From: an uncultured Clostridia bacterium
GTDB taxonomy: Bacteria; Bacillota; Clostridia; TANB77; CAG-508
Direction of reading: 5' to 3'
DNA: 64,000 bases
Assembly: GCA_934141475.1 (NCBI GenBank)
Contig: CAKPCG010000004.1
Location: forward strand, 1-64,000
How positions within the stretch are numbered: the stretch's first letter is position 1; each line of letters opens with the position of its first letter. Shown one piece after another: positions 16,940 to 26,864 of the stretch. The notes beneath the pieces are model-generated. The model saw only the letters and a program-made list of their open reading frames with translations. It had not been told where the DNA came from and made no database searches. Both the position numbers and the translations under genes were made by a program.

Positions 16940-19438
16940 CTAAAATATAGTATGATTATGATATTTAATATGCTTCATACTGTTTCCATTTGTTTTAATC
17001 TCTATCTCTCCTCTTTCATCAGTTCTATAACACACACAATTTATGCTTTCTAATCTTTCCAATGTTATGCCTGATGGATGTCCAAAATTATTATTTTTCC
17101 CCACTCCAATCACAGCAAATTTCGGTCTAACAGCATTTAAAAAATCAATTGTAGAAGACGTTTTAGAACCATGATGAGCAACTTTTAAGCCATTTGCTTC
17201 TAATACCTCTAAGTTACTTTTATAAAACTTCAAAATCTCATTTTCTGCTGTCTCTTCAATATCTCCTGTAAAAAGCATAGAAAAATTTTTATATTTTAAT
17301 TTACACACTAAAGAATTATTATTAATAGCATTTTCAGAAATCATATTACTACTACTTGGCCACAAAACATTAAAGCATACTTTATCTTCTATATTTATTC
17401 TATTTCCTGCTTCTACAACTTTCACATTAATTTTTCTTTCTTTTGCAATCCCAATAAAATTCTCAAAATTTTCAGAACTTTCATATTGTTTACCAATAAT
17501 TGCATTTTTCACCTTCATATTTTTCATAATATAAAGTAAACCTTGTGCGTGGTCAGAATCAAAATGACTAAATATTACATAATCAATAGATGTTACTTTT
17601 CTATTTAATAAATATGGCATTAAAACACTTTTACCTATGTTGTAACTAGAATTTTCGCTTCCCCCTCCATCTATTAAAATTTTTTTTCCTTTTGGAGTTG
17701 TAATTAAAGTACAGTCTCCCTGCCCTACGTCTATAAAATTAACTACTAATTCTTTAGGAATATATTTGTAAAATAGACTTATTATTGTAATAACTAAAAT
17801 TATATTTATAATTTTTGATTTTTTTATTCTTATTTTATGTTTAAAAACATTTACTAAATTTATAATCCTTTTTTGAAACATACTTGGATTTTTCTTGAGT
17901 CTAATTTTTAATATTGAATTTAATATAAAAATGAAAAAATAATAAAAAATAATTGTTATTATATTTGGAGGTATAATATAAATATTATTTAATGGTATTT
18001 TGCTTCCAATTTTAGATAAAATAATCAATAATTTTAGTAGATTATTTAAGATAATACTTAAAAATTTTACGTCAATAAAAAGAAATATTATTCCTACTAT
18101 AATTATAGGACCTATTAAAAAACTTGCAATTATACCTATAAAAAGACTAAAAAAAGCTATATTTTTAAAATTTGTTGCAATTATTGGCATTAACAAAACA
18201 GATACAGAAAGTGCTAAAAAAATTGATTTTATTATACTTTTTATGATTTTTGTATCAGAAATTTTTATACAAAACTTAGTGATTTTTTTATTTCTTCTAA
18301 TTGCTCTTCTGTTTATCCTATCCTTCCAATTTTCATAATAATTTTCAAATGTTTTTTCAAATTCAATTATTCCAATTGTTGCAAGAAAAGAAAGCTTAAG
18401 ACCAATGTTTGTAATATTGTATGGATTTAAAATTAATATTATCATTAAAGAAATAGCTAATGACTCATATAAATCATTTTTTCTATAAAAAATATTTGCA
18501 CATATCGCTATAATCCCTGTTATTCCAGCTCTCATAACAGATGGTGTAAAATTTACCATACATATATAAATTATAATTATTACAGATGTTATTATTTTAG
18601 AATAATATTTTCCAATTGTTTTTCCAAGTATGGTTGTCATAAATAAAATTATATATGATACATGCATCCCTGATACTGCTAATATATGAGACAAATTACT
18701 TTCTTGAAAGTTTTCCTTCGTTTCTATACTTAAATTTTCTTTATCTCCTAGTAAAATTCCTATAAATAAATTTTTTTCTTCATTTTCTAATTTTGAATTA
18801 TTGATCTTGTTTTTTATAAAATCTGCAAATTTATTTGTAAATTTTATAATTTGGTTTCCATTATCTTTACTAATTACTTCTATTTGCTTAGCATTTAAAG
18901 TCCCATATATTTTATTCGTTTTTAAATACTTAGAATAATCAAATCCCTTATAATTAGACTGTTTTTGTGGTAATTTAAAAATTCCATTAAACTTTATTTT
19001 ATCTCCATATTCGATTTTTTTATTTTTATAATATACATTTAAATAAGTGTTTTTATATTGGCTATTTAATATTTTCACTTTTGCTTTATCATTAAAAACT
19101 TGTGTAACAATTCCCTCAAATTCGCATTTTTTTAAATCTAAATTTTTATAAAGTTTGTCATATTTGTTGTTACACATTAATACTATTGAATTTGATATAA
19201 TTGAAAAAATTACTATTGATTTAATTACTTTTGGAGTTAATATAATTTTTACATACCTTAAATATCTTTTTATAGAAAATAATTTAAATTCTGATTTTTT
19301 GTGTTCGCCTTTACTAATCAAATATATTAACAAAATAAAAATATAAAAATGGACTATACTGATTTTACAATATAGCCCCATAATTATACCTAAAATATAT
19401 CCAATTAATGCTGTCAAAACCTTTCTTGTTTCTAGCAT
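16940..19438 (-). CDS. comEC: DNA internalization competence protein ComEC/Rec2
   Basis: 832 residues, typical length. The N-terminus has several helices and a DUF4131-type OB domain (residues about 90-180). The Competence membrane domain follows (LSHILAVSGMHVSYI about 245, then PSVMRAGITGIIAI). A C-terminal metallo-beta-lactamase domain starts at VNFIDVGQGDCTLI with SHFDSDHAQGL near 624 and LKVAHHGSKTSS. ComEC forms the DNA channel and may degrade the non-transported strand. It follows the NlpC/P60 gene by 10 bases and may be co-transcribed. No other com genes are in the window. Confidence 0.92.
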   Translation of the reverse strand: MLETRKVLTALIGYILGIIMGLYCKISIVHFYIFILLIYLISKGEHKKSEFKLFSIKRYLRYVKIILTPKVIKSIVIFSIISNSIVLMCNNKYDKLYKNLDLKKCEFEGIVTQVFNDKAKVKILNSQYKNTYLNVYYKNKKIEYGDKIKFNGIFKLPQKQSNYKGFDYSKYLKTNKIYGTLNAKQIEVISKDNGNQIIKFTNKFADFIKNKINNSKLENEEKNLFIGILLGDKENLSIETKENFQESNLSHILAVSGMHVSYIILFMTTILGKTIGKYYSKIITSVIIIIYICMVNFTPSVMRAGITGIIAICANIFYRKNDLYESLAISLMIILILNPYNITNIGLKLSFLATIGIIEFEKTFENYYENWKDRINRRAIRRNKKITKFCIKISDTKIIKSIIKSIFLALSVSVLLMPIIATNFKNIAFFSLFIGIIASFLIGPIIIVGIIFLFIDVKFLSIILNNLLKLLIILSKIGSKIPLNNIYIIPPNIITIIFYYFFIFILNSILKIRLKKNPSMFQKRIINLVNVFKHKIRIKKSKIINIILVITIISLFYKYIPKELVVNFIDVGQGDCTLITTPKGKKILIDGGGSENSSYNIGKSVLMPYLLNRKVTSIDYVIFSHFDSDHAQGLLYIMKNMKVKNAIIGKQYESSENFENFIGIAKERKINVKVVEAGNRINIEDKVCFNVLWPSSSNMISENAINNNSLVCKLKYKNFSMLFTGDIEETAENEILKFYKSNLEVLEANGLKVAHHGSKTSSTIDFLNAVRPKFAVIGVGKNNNFGHPSGITLERLESINCVCYRTDERGEIEIKTNGNSMKHIKYHNHTIF

Positions 19439-19448
19439 ATTTCTCCTT

Positions 19449-21041
19449 TTAGTTTATTATTCTTCTACCTGTTACATATCTTGCTGAATAATAGCTATCT
19501 GACAAAGAAGTTGTAATTACTCCTGTACTAGAATTTCCAGCATGTATGAATGTATTTCCACCAATATATATTCCTACATGACCTATAGAAGAATTAGATC
19601 TATTATTAAATATTACTAAATCTCCTGCTTGTAAATTTGATTTTGATACTGCTGTACCATTTGATGCTTGTGCTCCTGATGATCTACTTATACTTATTCC
19701 AAAGTGTTTGTATACATATGATGTAAATCCTGAACAATCAAAACCTGTTGATGGTGATGAACCTCCAGATACATATCTATATCCTAAATATTGCTTTGCA
19801 TATGAAACAATACTACTTCCTGTTGTACCTGAACTAGATGTTGATGATGTCGTTTTTTCTTCGCTTGAAGTACTAGTAGTATTTTCAGATGTTTTACTTG
19901 TATTTGCTCTTGAAGTTTCTTCGCTTCTTGATGTTACATCTACTTTTTTATCTGATAAATATTTACTTGCAACATATCCTGTTTTGCCATTTACTTTTAT
20001 TTTTGACCATGTTCCAGATACTTCTGTTACTGTTACTTTGGCATTTATTTTTAATTGACTTATTATTTTTGAACTATTGTCTGCTTTTTCTCTCATGTTT
20101 AGAGTTTCTGCAGATACATATTTTGTAACTTCTGTAACTTTTTTTGTATCTGTCTTAGTTGTTTCTGTTTTTGTGTTTTCTGTTTTGGCTGTTTCAGCTG
20201 TTGTTGCTTCTTGCTTAGTTTCTTCAGGTTTAGCTGTTTCTTCTACTTTTCTTTCAGTATAGTTTTGTTCTTGGTTTGTTTGATTATTTTGGTTTTCTGT
20301 AACTTCTTCTTTTTGAGTTTTTATTTTGCTTTTTAATACCCATCCTGAATTATTTGTAGTTTCTATATAGCACCATTTATTCATTGTATATTTTAAAGTT
20401 ATTTCTGTGTTTTCTTCTAAATTACAAATAACACTTGAATTTATTGATGGTACTATTTTTAGTTCTATTTTAGATACTATTTTTCCTTTGAAACCATCTT
20501 GTAACTCTTCATTATTTTTACTTTCTTGAGTAGGATTTTGAGATTGTACATTACTTTCTGCTATAGTAGCTGTATTTGTATTTTCGGTATTATTTGCTGT
20601 TTCATTTTCGTTATTTGTAGCTACTACATTTTCTGATTGATTATTTTCTGTTGTAGTATTTTGAGATACTGTATTTTGTACTTCATTATTACTAGCGACT
20701 GTATTTTCTGTATTTGTTTCATTTACAGAAGATACTTCATTTGTTGTTTGATTTTGTACGGTATTTTCTGCTGTATTTTTTGAACCTTCTACATCTAACA
20801 TGTCTTTTCTAATATAACCTGTTTGTTTTTGATATTTTACCTTATACCAATCTCCTTCTTCTGATAGTATTTCTACTTTTTCATTTAGTGATATTAGTGT
20901 TACTATACTAGAATCTGTTGAAGCTTCTTTTCTCATTCTTATTGTTTCTTGATTTACAGTTCCTGATTTAGCATATGCTACAGAAGTCATTAAACATACA
21001 CATATAGCTGTTATCAGCACATATTTTATTTTTTTCTTCAT
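19449..21041 (-). CDS. Secreted NlpC/P60 peptidoglycan hydrolase with three SH3 domains
   Basis: 530 residues. Signal peptide at 1-24 (VLITAICVCLMTSVAYA). Three bacterial SH3 domains: residues about 26-85 (VNQETIRMRKEAS), 185-240 and 305-365 (AETLNMREKADNSS), joined by Asn/Thr/Glu-rich disordered linkers. The NlpC/P60 domain covers the last 120 residues with Cys in DCSGF near 435, His in GHVGIY near 488 and His in FIHAG near 499. It would cleave gamma-D-Glu-diamino acid bonds in stem peptides outside the cell. A strong own promoter lies at 21077-21105. Confidence 0.93.
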   Translation of the reverse strand: MKKKIKYVLITAICVCLMTSVAYAKSGTVNQETIRMRKEASTDSSIVTLISLNEKVEILSEEGDWYKVKYQKQTGYIRKDMLDVEGSKNTAENTVQNQTTNEVSSVNETNTENTVASNNEVQNTVSQNTTTENNQSENVVATNNENETANNTENTNTATIAESNVQSQNPTQESKNNEELQDGFKGKIVSKIELKIVPSINSSVICNLEENTEITLKYTMNKWCYIETTNNSGWVLKSKIKTQKEEVTENQNNQTNQEQNYTERKVEETAKPEETKQEATTAETAKTENTKTETTKTDTKKVTEVTKYVSAETLNMREKADNSSKIISQLKINAKVTVTEVSGTWSKIKVNGKTGYVASKYLSDKKVDVTSRSEETSRANTSKTSENTTSTSSEEKTTSSTSSSGTTGSSIVSYAKQYLGYRYVSGGSSPSTGFDCSGFTSYVYKHFGISISRSSGAQASNGTAVSKSNLQAGDLVIFNNRSNSSIGHVGIYIGGNTFIHAGNSSTGVITTSLSDSYYSARYVTGRRIIN

Positions 21042-21076
21042 AATTTTCTCCTATTTTGTATTTTTTGACAAAAGTT

Positions 21077-21105
21077 AGTATATACTTTTTCACAAAAATT
21101 GTCAA
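21077..21105 (-). promoter_or_regulatory. Strong sigma-A promoter for the NlpC/P60 gene
   Basis: Minus strand: TTGACA (21105-21100), exact 17-base spacer, TATACT (21082-21077), 36 bases before the start codon. Confidence 0.8.
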
Positions 21106-21189
21106 CTTATTTTTATTGGTTATTTTTATAATTTATATGCTAATTTTAGGTATTTTGTGCATTTTTTTATAAAAAACTATTGTTTTATT

Positions 21190-23922
21190 CTATTGTTCAT
21201 CACCTAGCGTGTTTATTTTAAACATTTTTAATATTTCAACTATAACAATTGGTGCTAATACTAAACTTATAACCTCTATTATATTACTTGTAGGTAAAAT
21301 TGGTATACTAAATATTGTTCTAAGTGCAGGTATAAATAATATTACAAGCATTAATAATGCTGAGATTACAATTGCTCCAATTAGTTTCATATTATTAAAG
21401 ATTCCTGTTTTAAATATTGATTTTTTATTATCTCTTATATTAAATACATGTGTAAGTTCTGATAAAGCAAGTACTATAAATGCCATTGTTTGTCCAACTT
21501 CTATTTTTGATTCATCAAGTGTTAAATCCCCTATTGGAGCTTTTGTTGTTGCAAGTCCTATCATGAAAGCTGTAAGTGTTAATAGTCCAATCATTATACC
21601 TTGGTATATTATTCTATATACCATTGATTTTGTAAATATTCCCTTTCCTGTTTTTACAGGTTTTCTTTTCATTATGTCTTTATTTGCAGGGTCAAATGCC
21701 AATGCTAAAGCTGGAAGGGAATCTGTAACTAAATTTATCCATAAAATATGGATAGGCATTAATATTTCTAAGTGCGAAATATCTGTTATTCCAAACCATT
21801 TTGCAAATAATCCTGTTCCTAATGTTGCAAGAAGTAATACTACAATTTCTCCAATATTACTTGATAGTAAAAATTGTATTACCTTTAATATATTATCATA
21901 TATACGTCTTCCTTCTTCCACTGCAGATACTACAGTTGCAAAATTATCATCTGTTAATATTACATCTGCCGCTTCTTTTGCAACATCTGTACCTACAATT
22001 CCCATTGCACATCCAATATCAGCTTGTTTTAAAGCAGGACTATCATTTACACCATCACCTGTCATAGCTACAACTTCTCCTTGTTTTTGCCAAGCTTTTA
22101 CTATACGTACTTTATGTTCAGGTGCTACTCTTGCATATACTGAATATTTTCTTATATTTTTTTCAAGTTCTTCATCTGATATTTTATCTAATTCTACTCC
22201 TGTTATTGCTTCATCTTCATTTTCTAATATTCCTAATTTTTTAGCTATTGCTGTAGCAGTAATTTTGTGATCACCTGTTATCATTACTGTTTTTATTCCT
22301 GCTGTTTTACATTTATCAACTGCTATTTTTGCTTCTTCTCTTGGTGGATCTATCATTCCATACATACCAACAAATGTTAGATCTTCTTCAAGTTCTTTTA
22401 TAGATGGTTTATAATCTAACTCTTTATATGCAAATCCAAGTACTCTTAAAGCATCTCTTGCCATTGTTTCATTTACTTCATGTATTTTATGTTTATATTC
22501 TTGTAAATCATTTTTTTGTTCTCCATGTAATACATATGTTTTACATATAGAAAGTAATTCATCAATTCCACCTTTTGTAAAAACTATATATTTGTCTTTT
22601 ACTTTGTGAACCGTTGTCATTAATTTTCTTTCTGAATCAAATGGAATTTCATCAACTCTTGGCATATCCTCAAATATATTTTTTGTAAATTCAAGTTTTA
22701 AGGCTATATCTACAAGTGCTGTTTCTGTAGGGTCTCCTGCTAAACTTCCATCTTCAGATATTTTTGTATCATTACATAACATTCCATTATATACTAATAA
22801 CTTTATTTCTTGATTTGCGTTTTCATATTTTGTTAATTCATCTAAATTTGTCATATCATATACTGAATTATTTACAAACATCTTTTGTACTGTCATTTTA
22901 TTTTGAGTTAATGTTCCTGTTTTATCTGAACAGATAACTGTACTACTTCCAAGTGTTTCAACCGCTGGCAAGTGCTTTACTATTGCATTTTTTTTCACCA
23001 TTTTTTGAACACCAATTGCAAGTACTATTGTAGATACTGCAGCTAGTCCTTCTGGAATTGCTGCTACTGCTAAACTTACGGCTGTCATAAACATAGATAT
23101 TGCAGGTTTTCCTTGTATTAATCCTGCAACAAAAATTATTATACATATAACAATTGCTACAATTCCTAATGTTTTACCTAAATTATTTAATTTTTCTTGT
23201 AAAGGAGTTTCTTTTTCTTCTTGATTAGATAACATTCCTGCAATTTTTCCTACTTCAGTATTCATTGCTGTTTCAACAACAATTGCTTTTCCACGACCAT
23301 ATGTTATTAAACTTGAAGAAAATAGCATATTAGTTCTATCTCCTATTGGAACTTCTTTTTCTTCTATTTTGCTTGCTTGTTTTTCAACTGGAACAGATTC
23401 TCCTGTAAGAGAAGCTTCTTGTACTTTTAAATTTATAGCCTCTATTATTCTTAGATCTGCTGGAACATAGTCTCCTGTTTCTAATATAACAATATCTCCT
23501 GGTACTAGGTCTTTTGCAGAAACCACTTCCATATTATTTTCTCTTATAACCTTGGCCTCATGTCCGCTTAATTTTTGCAAAGCTTCTAGTGATTTTTCTG
23601 CTTTTGCTTCTTGTGCTACTCCAATTATGCTATTTACTATAACAACAATTAATATTATTATAGAATCTGTTATAGCCTCTCCTTGTGCTATTGAAATTGC
23701 ACCTGATATTATTGCAGCAAATATCAAAATTATTATCATAAAATCTTTGAATTGCTCTAAAAATTTTATAAATAATGATTTTTTCTTCTGAGCTTTTAGT
23801 TCATTTAATCCATATGTAGCTAATTTTTCGTTAACCTTTCCTTTAGTTAGTCCACTATTTATATCAGTTTCAAGCTCTTCTTTTACTTCGTCTACTGTTT
23901 TATTAAACCATTCTTCTTTCAT
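21190..23922 (-). CDS. P-type calcium-transporting ATPase (SERCA/PMCA-like)
   Basis: 910 residues, the usual size of bacterial P2-type pumps. Cation-ATPase N domain (WFNKTVDEVKEEL), actuator loop TGES near 171, ion-binding helix 4 PEGLAAV, phosphorylation site DKTGTLT with Asp near 335, nucleotide-binding domain, TGDHKITA, hinge TGDGVNDSPALK near 622, and six C-terminal helices including NLVTDSLPALALAFDP. The motif set fits Ca2+ export rather than Na+/K+ transport. Overlaps the upstream GtrA-like gene by 4 bases (ATGA). Confidence 0.92.
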   Translation of the reverse strand: MKEEWFNKTVDEVKEELETDINSGLTKGKVNEKLATYGLNELKAQKKKSLFIKFLEQFKDFMIIILIFAAIISGAISIAQGEAITDSIIILIVVIVNSIIGVAQEAKAEKSLEALQKLSGHEAKVIRENNMEVVSAKDLVPGDIVILETGDYVPADLRIIEAINLKVQEASLTGESVPVEKQASKIEEKEVPIGDRTNMLFSSSLITYGRGKAIVVETAMNTEVGKIAGMLSNQEEKETPLQEKLNNLGKTLGIVAIVICIIIFVAGLIQGKPAISMFMTAVSLAVAAIPEGLAAVSTIVLAIGVQKMVKKNAIVKHLPAVETLGSSTVICSDKTGTLTQNKMTVQKMFVNNSVYDMTNLDELTKYENANQEIKLLVYNGMLCNDTKISEDGSLAGDPTETALVDIALKLEFTKNIFEDMPRVDEIPFDSERKLMTTVHKVKDKYIVFTKGGIDELLSICKTYVLHGEQKNDLQEYKHKIHEVNETMARDALRVLGFAYKELDYKPSIKELEEDLTFVGMYGMIDPPREEAKIAVDKCKTAGIKTVMITGDHKITATAIAKKLGILENEDEAITGVELDKISDEELEKNIRKYSVYARVAPEHKVRIVKAWQKQGEVVAMTGDGVNDSPALKQADIGCAMGIVGTDVAKEAADVILTDDNFATVVSAVEEGRRIYDNILKVIQFLLSSNIGEIVVLLLATLGTGLFAKWFGITDISHLEILMPIHILWINLVTDSLPALALAFDPANKDIMKRKPVKTGKGIFTKSMVYRIIYQGIMIGLLTLTAFMIGLATTKAPIGDLTLDESKIEVGQTMAFIVLALSELTHVFNIRDNKKSIFKTGIFNNMKLIGAIVISALLMLVILFIPALRTIFSIPILPTSNIIEVISLVLAPIVIVEILKMFKINTLGDEQ

Positions 23923-24419
23923 TCTATATCCTCCTTTTTGTTTTTAAAAATTAATATTTTACTAAAAACAAAATTTAAAATTATTACAACTATATTTGAT
24001 ACAACTTTCATAAAAACGTCATTTATTTTAAATGTAACTGCCATATTCATCATTAAAATACTTATTATTTCTGTAAATATTCTACAACTAAAAAATGATG
24101 CTATTTCTCTTGTAAGTTCTTTAATACTGTTAGTTTTACTATTAAAAACATATAATTTATTTGTAATATATGCAAAAATTACTCCAGCAATAAATGCAAT
24201 TATTTCACTTATATTTACTTTTAATGTATCATTTCCTATATTTGCTAAAATTACTTTTGCAAATATAAAGTAGGTTAATATGTTTACAATTGTTGTTAAT
24301 GCTCCAAATATTAAATATCTCATTGCCTCTTTATGATTTCTATATAAATCTGCTAATTTTTTTAAACCTATTTTTTCTAAAATTTTTAAGCCGAATTCTT
24401 CTAATTTGTCTATTATCAT
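23919..24419 (-). CDS. GtrA-like membrane protein
   Basis: 166 residues with four hydrophobic helices and the GtrA family start LADLYRNHKEAMRYLIFGALTTIVNILTYFIFAKV, plus FIAGVIFAYITNKLYVF and FSKILIFKNKK. GtrA proteins are thought to flip polyprenyl-phosphate-linked sugars, and typically work with DPM1-like glycosyltransferases such as those at 25871-27800. Stop and start overlap with the calcium pump gene, although a functional link to it is unlikely. Confidence 0.85.
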   Translation of the reverse strand: MIIDKLEEFGLKILEKIGLKKLADLYRNHKEAMRYLIFGALTTIVNILTYFIFAKVILANIGNDTLKVNISEIIAFIAGVIFAYITNKLYVFNSKTNSIKELTREIASFFSCRIFTEIISILMMNMAVTFKINDVFMKVVSNIVVIILNFVFSKILIFKNKKEDIE

Positions 24420-24505
24420 TTATTTTGCTCCTTTTTTAATTTGCCTATTACCATTTATTATTGGCTTCTTTTTTAATTTGCCTATTACAATTTATTTTGC
24501 TCCTT
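24420..24505 (-). repeat. Short tandem duplication between hsp33 and gtrA
   Basis: On the minus strand, GGAGCAAAATAAAT and TAATAGGCAAATTAAAAAA alternate: the first unit is the 3' end of hsp33 and the last GGAGCAAAATAAAT is the ribosome site and start of the gtrA gene. Period about 38 bases, about two and a half copies. The duplication appears to have produced or copied the gtrA translation start. Confidence 0.6.
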
Positions 24506-25391
24506 CTTCTAGTTTTTCTAGTTCTTCTTTTGTAAATCTATATTTTGTATGGCAAAAATGACATTCGGCCTCTAATTTTCCATCCTCTTCTATTATTTTG
24601 TTAATTTCTTCTTTTCCTAATGATATTATTCCTTCTTCTATTTTTTCTTTATTACAAGAACATTTATAAACTGCTTTTAAATCATCTTCTAATGTTTCTA
24701 TGTTTTCATCTCCTGTAACTATTTTGGCAATTTCTTCTAATGTTATTCCCTCTTCTAACATTTCTGATATTGGTTTTGCATTTTTTATTGCAATTTCTAT
24801 TTTTTCTATTTCTTCATCTGTTATATCTGGCATTAAATTTATCATATAGCCTCCAGCTCTTTTTACTCCATCTTTGTTTACTAATACTCCCAATGCAAGT
24901 GCAGTAGGCTTTTGTTTAGATTTAGCAAAATACTGTGTAAAATCTTCTGCTATTTCTCCAGATACAAGTGGAATTAATCCATTATAGTTACCTTTTGTTA
25001 GTTCATTTTGTGTTATTACATTTAAATAACCTTGGTGCCCTACAGCTCCACCAACGTCTATTTTTCCATTTGGTTTTAAAGGTAATTCGACATGTGGATT
25101 TTGTAAATACATTTTTATATTAGCTATTTTTTTATCTTGTAGTATACCTTGTGCAACTATACTTCCAACTGGTCCATTTCCTTTTATTTGTATAGTTATA
25201 CTATCTGTTGTTTCTTTTATTTCTAAATGTGACATCATTGCTAAAACTGTTGCTACTCTACCTGCAACTGCTGTTGAAGTTGGTGTTAAATCATGTATAT
25301 TTCTAATTTCTTCTATAAGGTTTGTTGATTCCATACACATAACAGATACTTTTTTGTTATATGCTAAAAATTTTATTATTTTATCTGACAT
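24492..25391 (-). CDS. hslO: Redox-regulated chaperone Hsp33
   Basis: 299 residues, typical. It starts MSDKIIKFLAYNKKVSVM with AAAAAGGAGCC upstream. Family motifs: LTPTSTAVAGRVATVLAMMS, GNGPVGSIVAQG and GGYMINLMPD. The C-terminal zinc/redox switch has Cys at about 242 and 244 (CSC) and 274 and 277 (CHFC). Oxidation releases zinc and activates holdase activity in the cytoplasm. It follows the spoVG terminator; a possible TTGCTA...TAAAAT promoter overlaps that terminator. Confidence 0.95.
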   Translation of the reverse strand: MSDKIIKFLAYNKKVSVMCMESTNLIEEIRNIHDLTPTSTAVAGRVATVLAMMSHLEIKETTDSITIQIKGNGPVGSIVAQGILQDKKIANIKMYLQNPHVELPLKPNGKIDVGGAVGHQGYLNVITQNELTKGNYNGLIPLVSGEIAEDFTQYFAKSKQKPTALALGVLVNKDGVKRAGGYMINLMPDITDEEIEKIEIAIKNAKPISEMLEEGITLEEIAKIVTGDENIETLEDDLKAVYKCSCNKEKIEEGIISLGKEEINKIIEEDGKLEAECHFCHTKYRFTKEELEKLEEGAK

Positions 25392-25435
25392 TTTTTGGCT
25401 CCTTTTTATTTTTTTAATATTTTACAATATAGCAC

Positions 25436-25468
25436 AAAAAATAGCAAGATGTTTTCTTGCTATTTTTT
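25436..25468 (-). terminator. Intrinsic terminator of spoVG
   Basis: AAAAAATAGCAAGA pairs with TCTTGCTATTTTTT, with a U run on the minus transcript, 13 bases after the spoVG stop. Confidence 0.85.
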
Positions 25469-25481
25469 CTTATTTACTATA

Positions 25482-25754
25482 TTATTCAGCTGATTCCTCT
25501 GCTTCAGGAGCATTGTAAGCTTCTAATATAGCGTTTTGTATTTTTTCCCTTGTTTCTGGGTTAATAGGATGAGCTATATCCTTGAATTCTCCTGTTGGAG
25601 TTTTTTTGCTAGGCATAGCAATAAATAATCCATTTTGACTTTCGATAACTTTGATATCGTGAATTACGAATTCATTGTCAAATGTTACAGAAGCAACAGC
25701 TTTCATTCTGTTTTCTGAATTTACTTTTCTTAAACGTACATCTGTTATTTGCAT
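25482..25754 (-). CDS. spoVG: Septation/sporulation regulator SpoVG
   Basis: 90 residues from the ATG at 25754 (AAGAGGTG upstream). It begins MQITDVRLRKVNSENRMKAV and contains VTFDNEFVIHDIKVIE, GLFIAMPSKKTPTGEFKDIAHPINPETREKI, the signature of SpoVG. It binds nucleic acid and affects septum formation, sporulation and capsule in Firmicutes. A TATAAT element lies at 25820-25825 upstream. Single gene ending in its own terminator. Confidence 0.96.
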   Translation of the reverse strand: MQITDVRLRKVNSENRMKAVASVTFDNEFVIHDIKVIESQNGLFIAMPSKKTPTGEFKDIAHPINPETREKIQNAILEAYNAPEAEESAE

Positions 25755-25870
25755 TTTAAGCACCTCTTTCTTTATGTTAATAAAATTATTTTGTACATAT
25801 CTTTTGTTTTTATGTACTAATTATATATTCTTCAAAAAAAATCTTTTTCCCTCTTTTTTTTACAATTTTT

Positions 25871-26842
25871 TTATTTTTTGTTTTTCATATCTTTTTCGTC
25901 GTTCATTTCTATTTTTCCATTGTATTCATTTACGAAGTATAATGGTCTGTTTTTGGTTTCATTAAATATTCTACCCAAATATTCTCCAATTATTCCAAAT
26001 AATAAAATTTGTATACCTGAAAAGAATAATATTAATAGTATTATTGCTTGAAACGCCTGAACCATTGTGTGTGTAATAAAGCATTTTGCAATTACATATG
26101 CAACATATATTCCAAGTAACATAAATGTTGGTATTGCAAAATATGTAGCGAGCCTTAGAGGCGAAGTTGTAAATGATGTTATTCCACTTATTGCCAAATC
26201 AATTAGTTTTATATAATTCCATTTAGTTTTTCCTGCAACTCTTGGTGGTCTATCAAATAATACTTCTTTTTTATGATATCCAATCCAGCTAAACATGCTT
26301 TTTAAGCATCTTTCAGATTCTCTCATTTGCCTTAGAGCATTAACACATCTTTTATCTATTAGCCTATAATTTCCTGTATCTTTTTGTATTTCTACATTTG
26401 TCATTTTCTGTAATACCAGATAATACATTTTTGATGTGAATTTTTTTAATATTCCTTCTCCTGTTCTTTTCCTTCTTCTTGCATATACATCATCATATCC
26501 TTCTTCCCAGTATTTTACAATTTTGGGTATCAATTCTGGTGGATCTTGAAGGTCTGCATCCATAAATATTGCACAATCTCCAGACATATAATCAAGTCCT
26601 GCTGCCATTGCAATTTCTTGCCCAAAGTTTCTTGAGAAGTCTAAATAATTATATCTTTCATCTGTTTGTCTAAAACTTTTTATTAATGCTAAAGAGTTGT
26701 CTTTGCTTCCGTCATTTACAAATAATATTTCAAAATCGTAATGTCTCATTTGATCCATAATATTATTTAATTTTTCATACAAAAATGGTAAAGATTCTTC
26801 TTCATTATATGTTGGAATTATTATAGATATTTTTTTTCTCAT
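25871..26842 (-). CDS. Polyprenol-phosphate glycosyltransferase (DPM1/GtrB-like)
   Basis: 323 residues. N-terminal GT2 domain: SIIIPTYNEEESLPFLYEKL, VNDGSKDNSL, DFSRNFGQEIAMAAGLDYM, DADLQDPPELIP. Two C-terminal hydrophobic helices from about 230 to 300 (FAIPTFMLLGIYVAY; AIILLILFFSGIQILLFGIIGEYLGRI), as in GtrB/YfdH proteins. It would transfer a hexose from a nucleotide donor to undecaprenyl phosphate. It follows a close paralogue after 22 bases, so both are in one operon. Confidence 0.9.
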   Translation of the reverse strand: MRKKISIIIPTYNEEESLPFLYEKLNNIMDQMRHYDFEILFVNDGSKDNSLALIKSFRQTDERYNYLDFSRNFGQEIAMAAGLDYMSGDCAIFMDADLQDPPELIPKIVKYWEEGYDDVYARRRKRTGEGILKKFTSKMYYLVLQKMTNVEIQKDTGNYRLIDKRCVNALRQMRESERCLKSMFSWIGYHKKEVLFDRPPRVAGKTKWNYIKLIDLAISGITSFTTSPLRLATYFAIPTFMLLGIYVAYVIAKCFITHTMVQAFQAIILLILFFSGIQILLFGIIGEYLGRIFNETKNRPLYFVNEYNGKIEMNDEKDMKNKK

Positions 26843-26864
26843 AAATATATTCCTTTCTATTTTT

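Noticed and set aside
21209..22270. 353-codon open frame on the plus strand
   Set aside because: It lies entirely opposite the calcium ATPase gene, has no ribosome site and no domain; it is a shadow of biased codon use.
24420..24505. Riboswitch before the GtrA/calcium pump pair
   Set aside because: The sequence is a simple AT-rich tandem duplication with no stable stem architecture.
25801..25860. Sigma-H promoter for spoVG
   Set aside because: A GAAGAAT element is present but spacing to an AGGAWW-like element is too short; only a TATAAT -10 is supportable.
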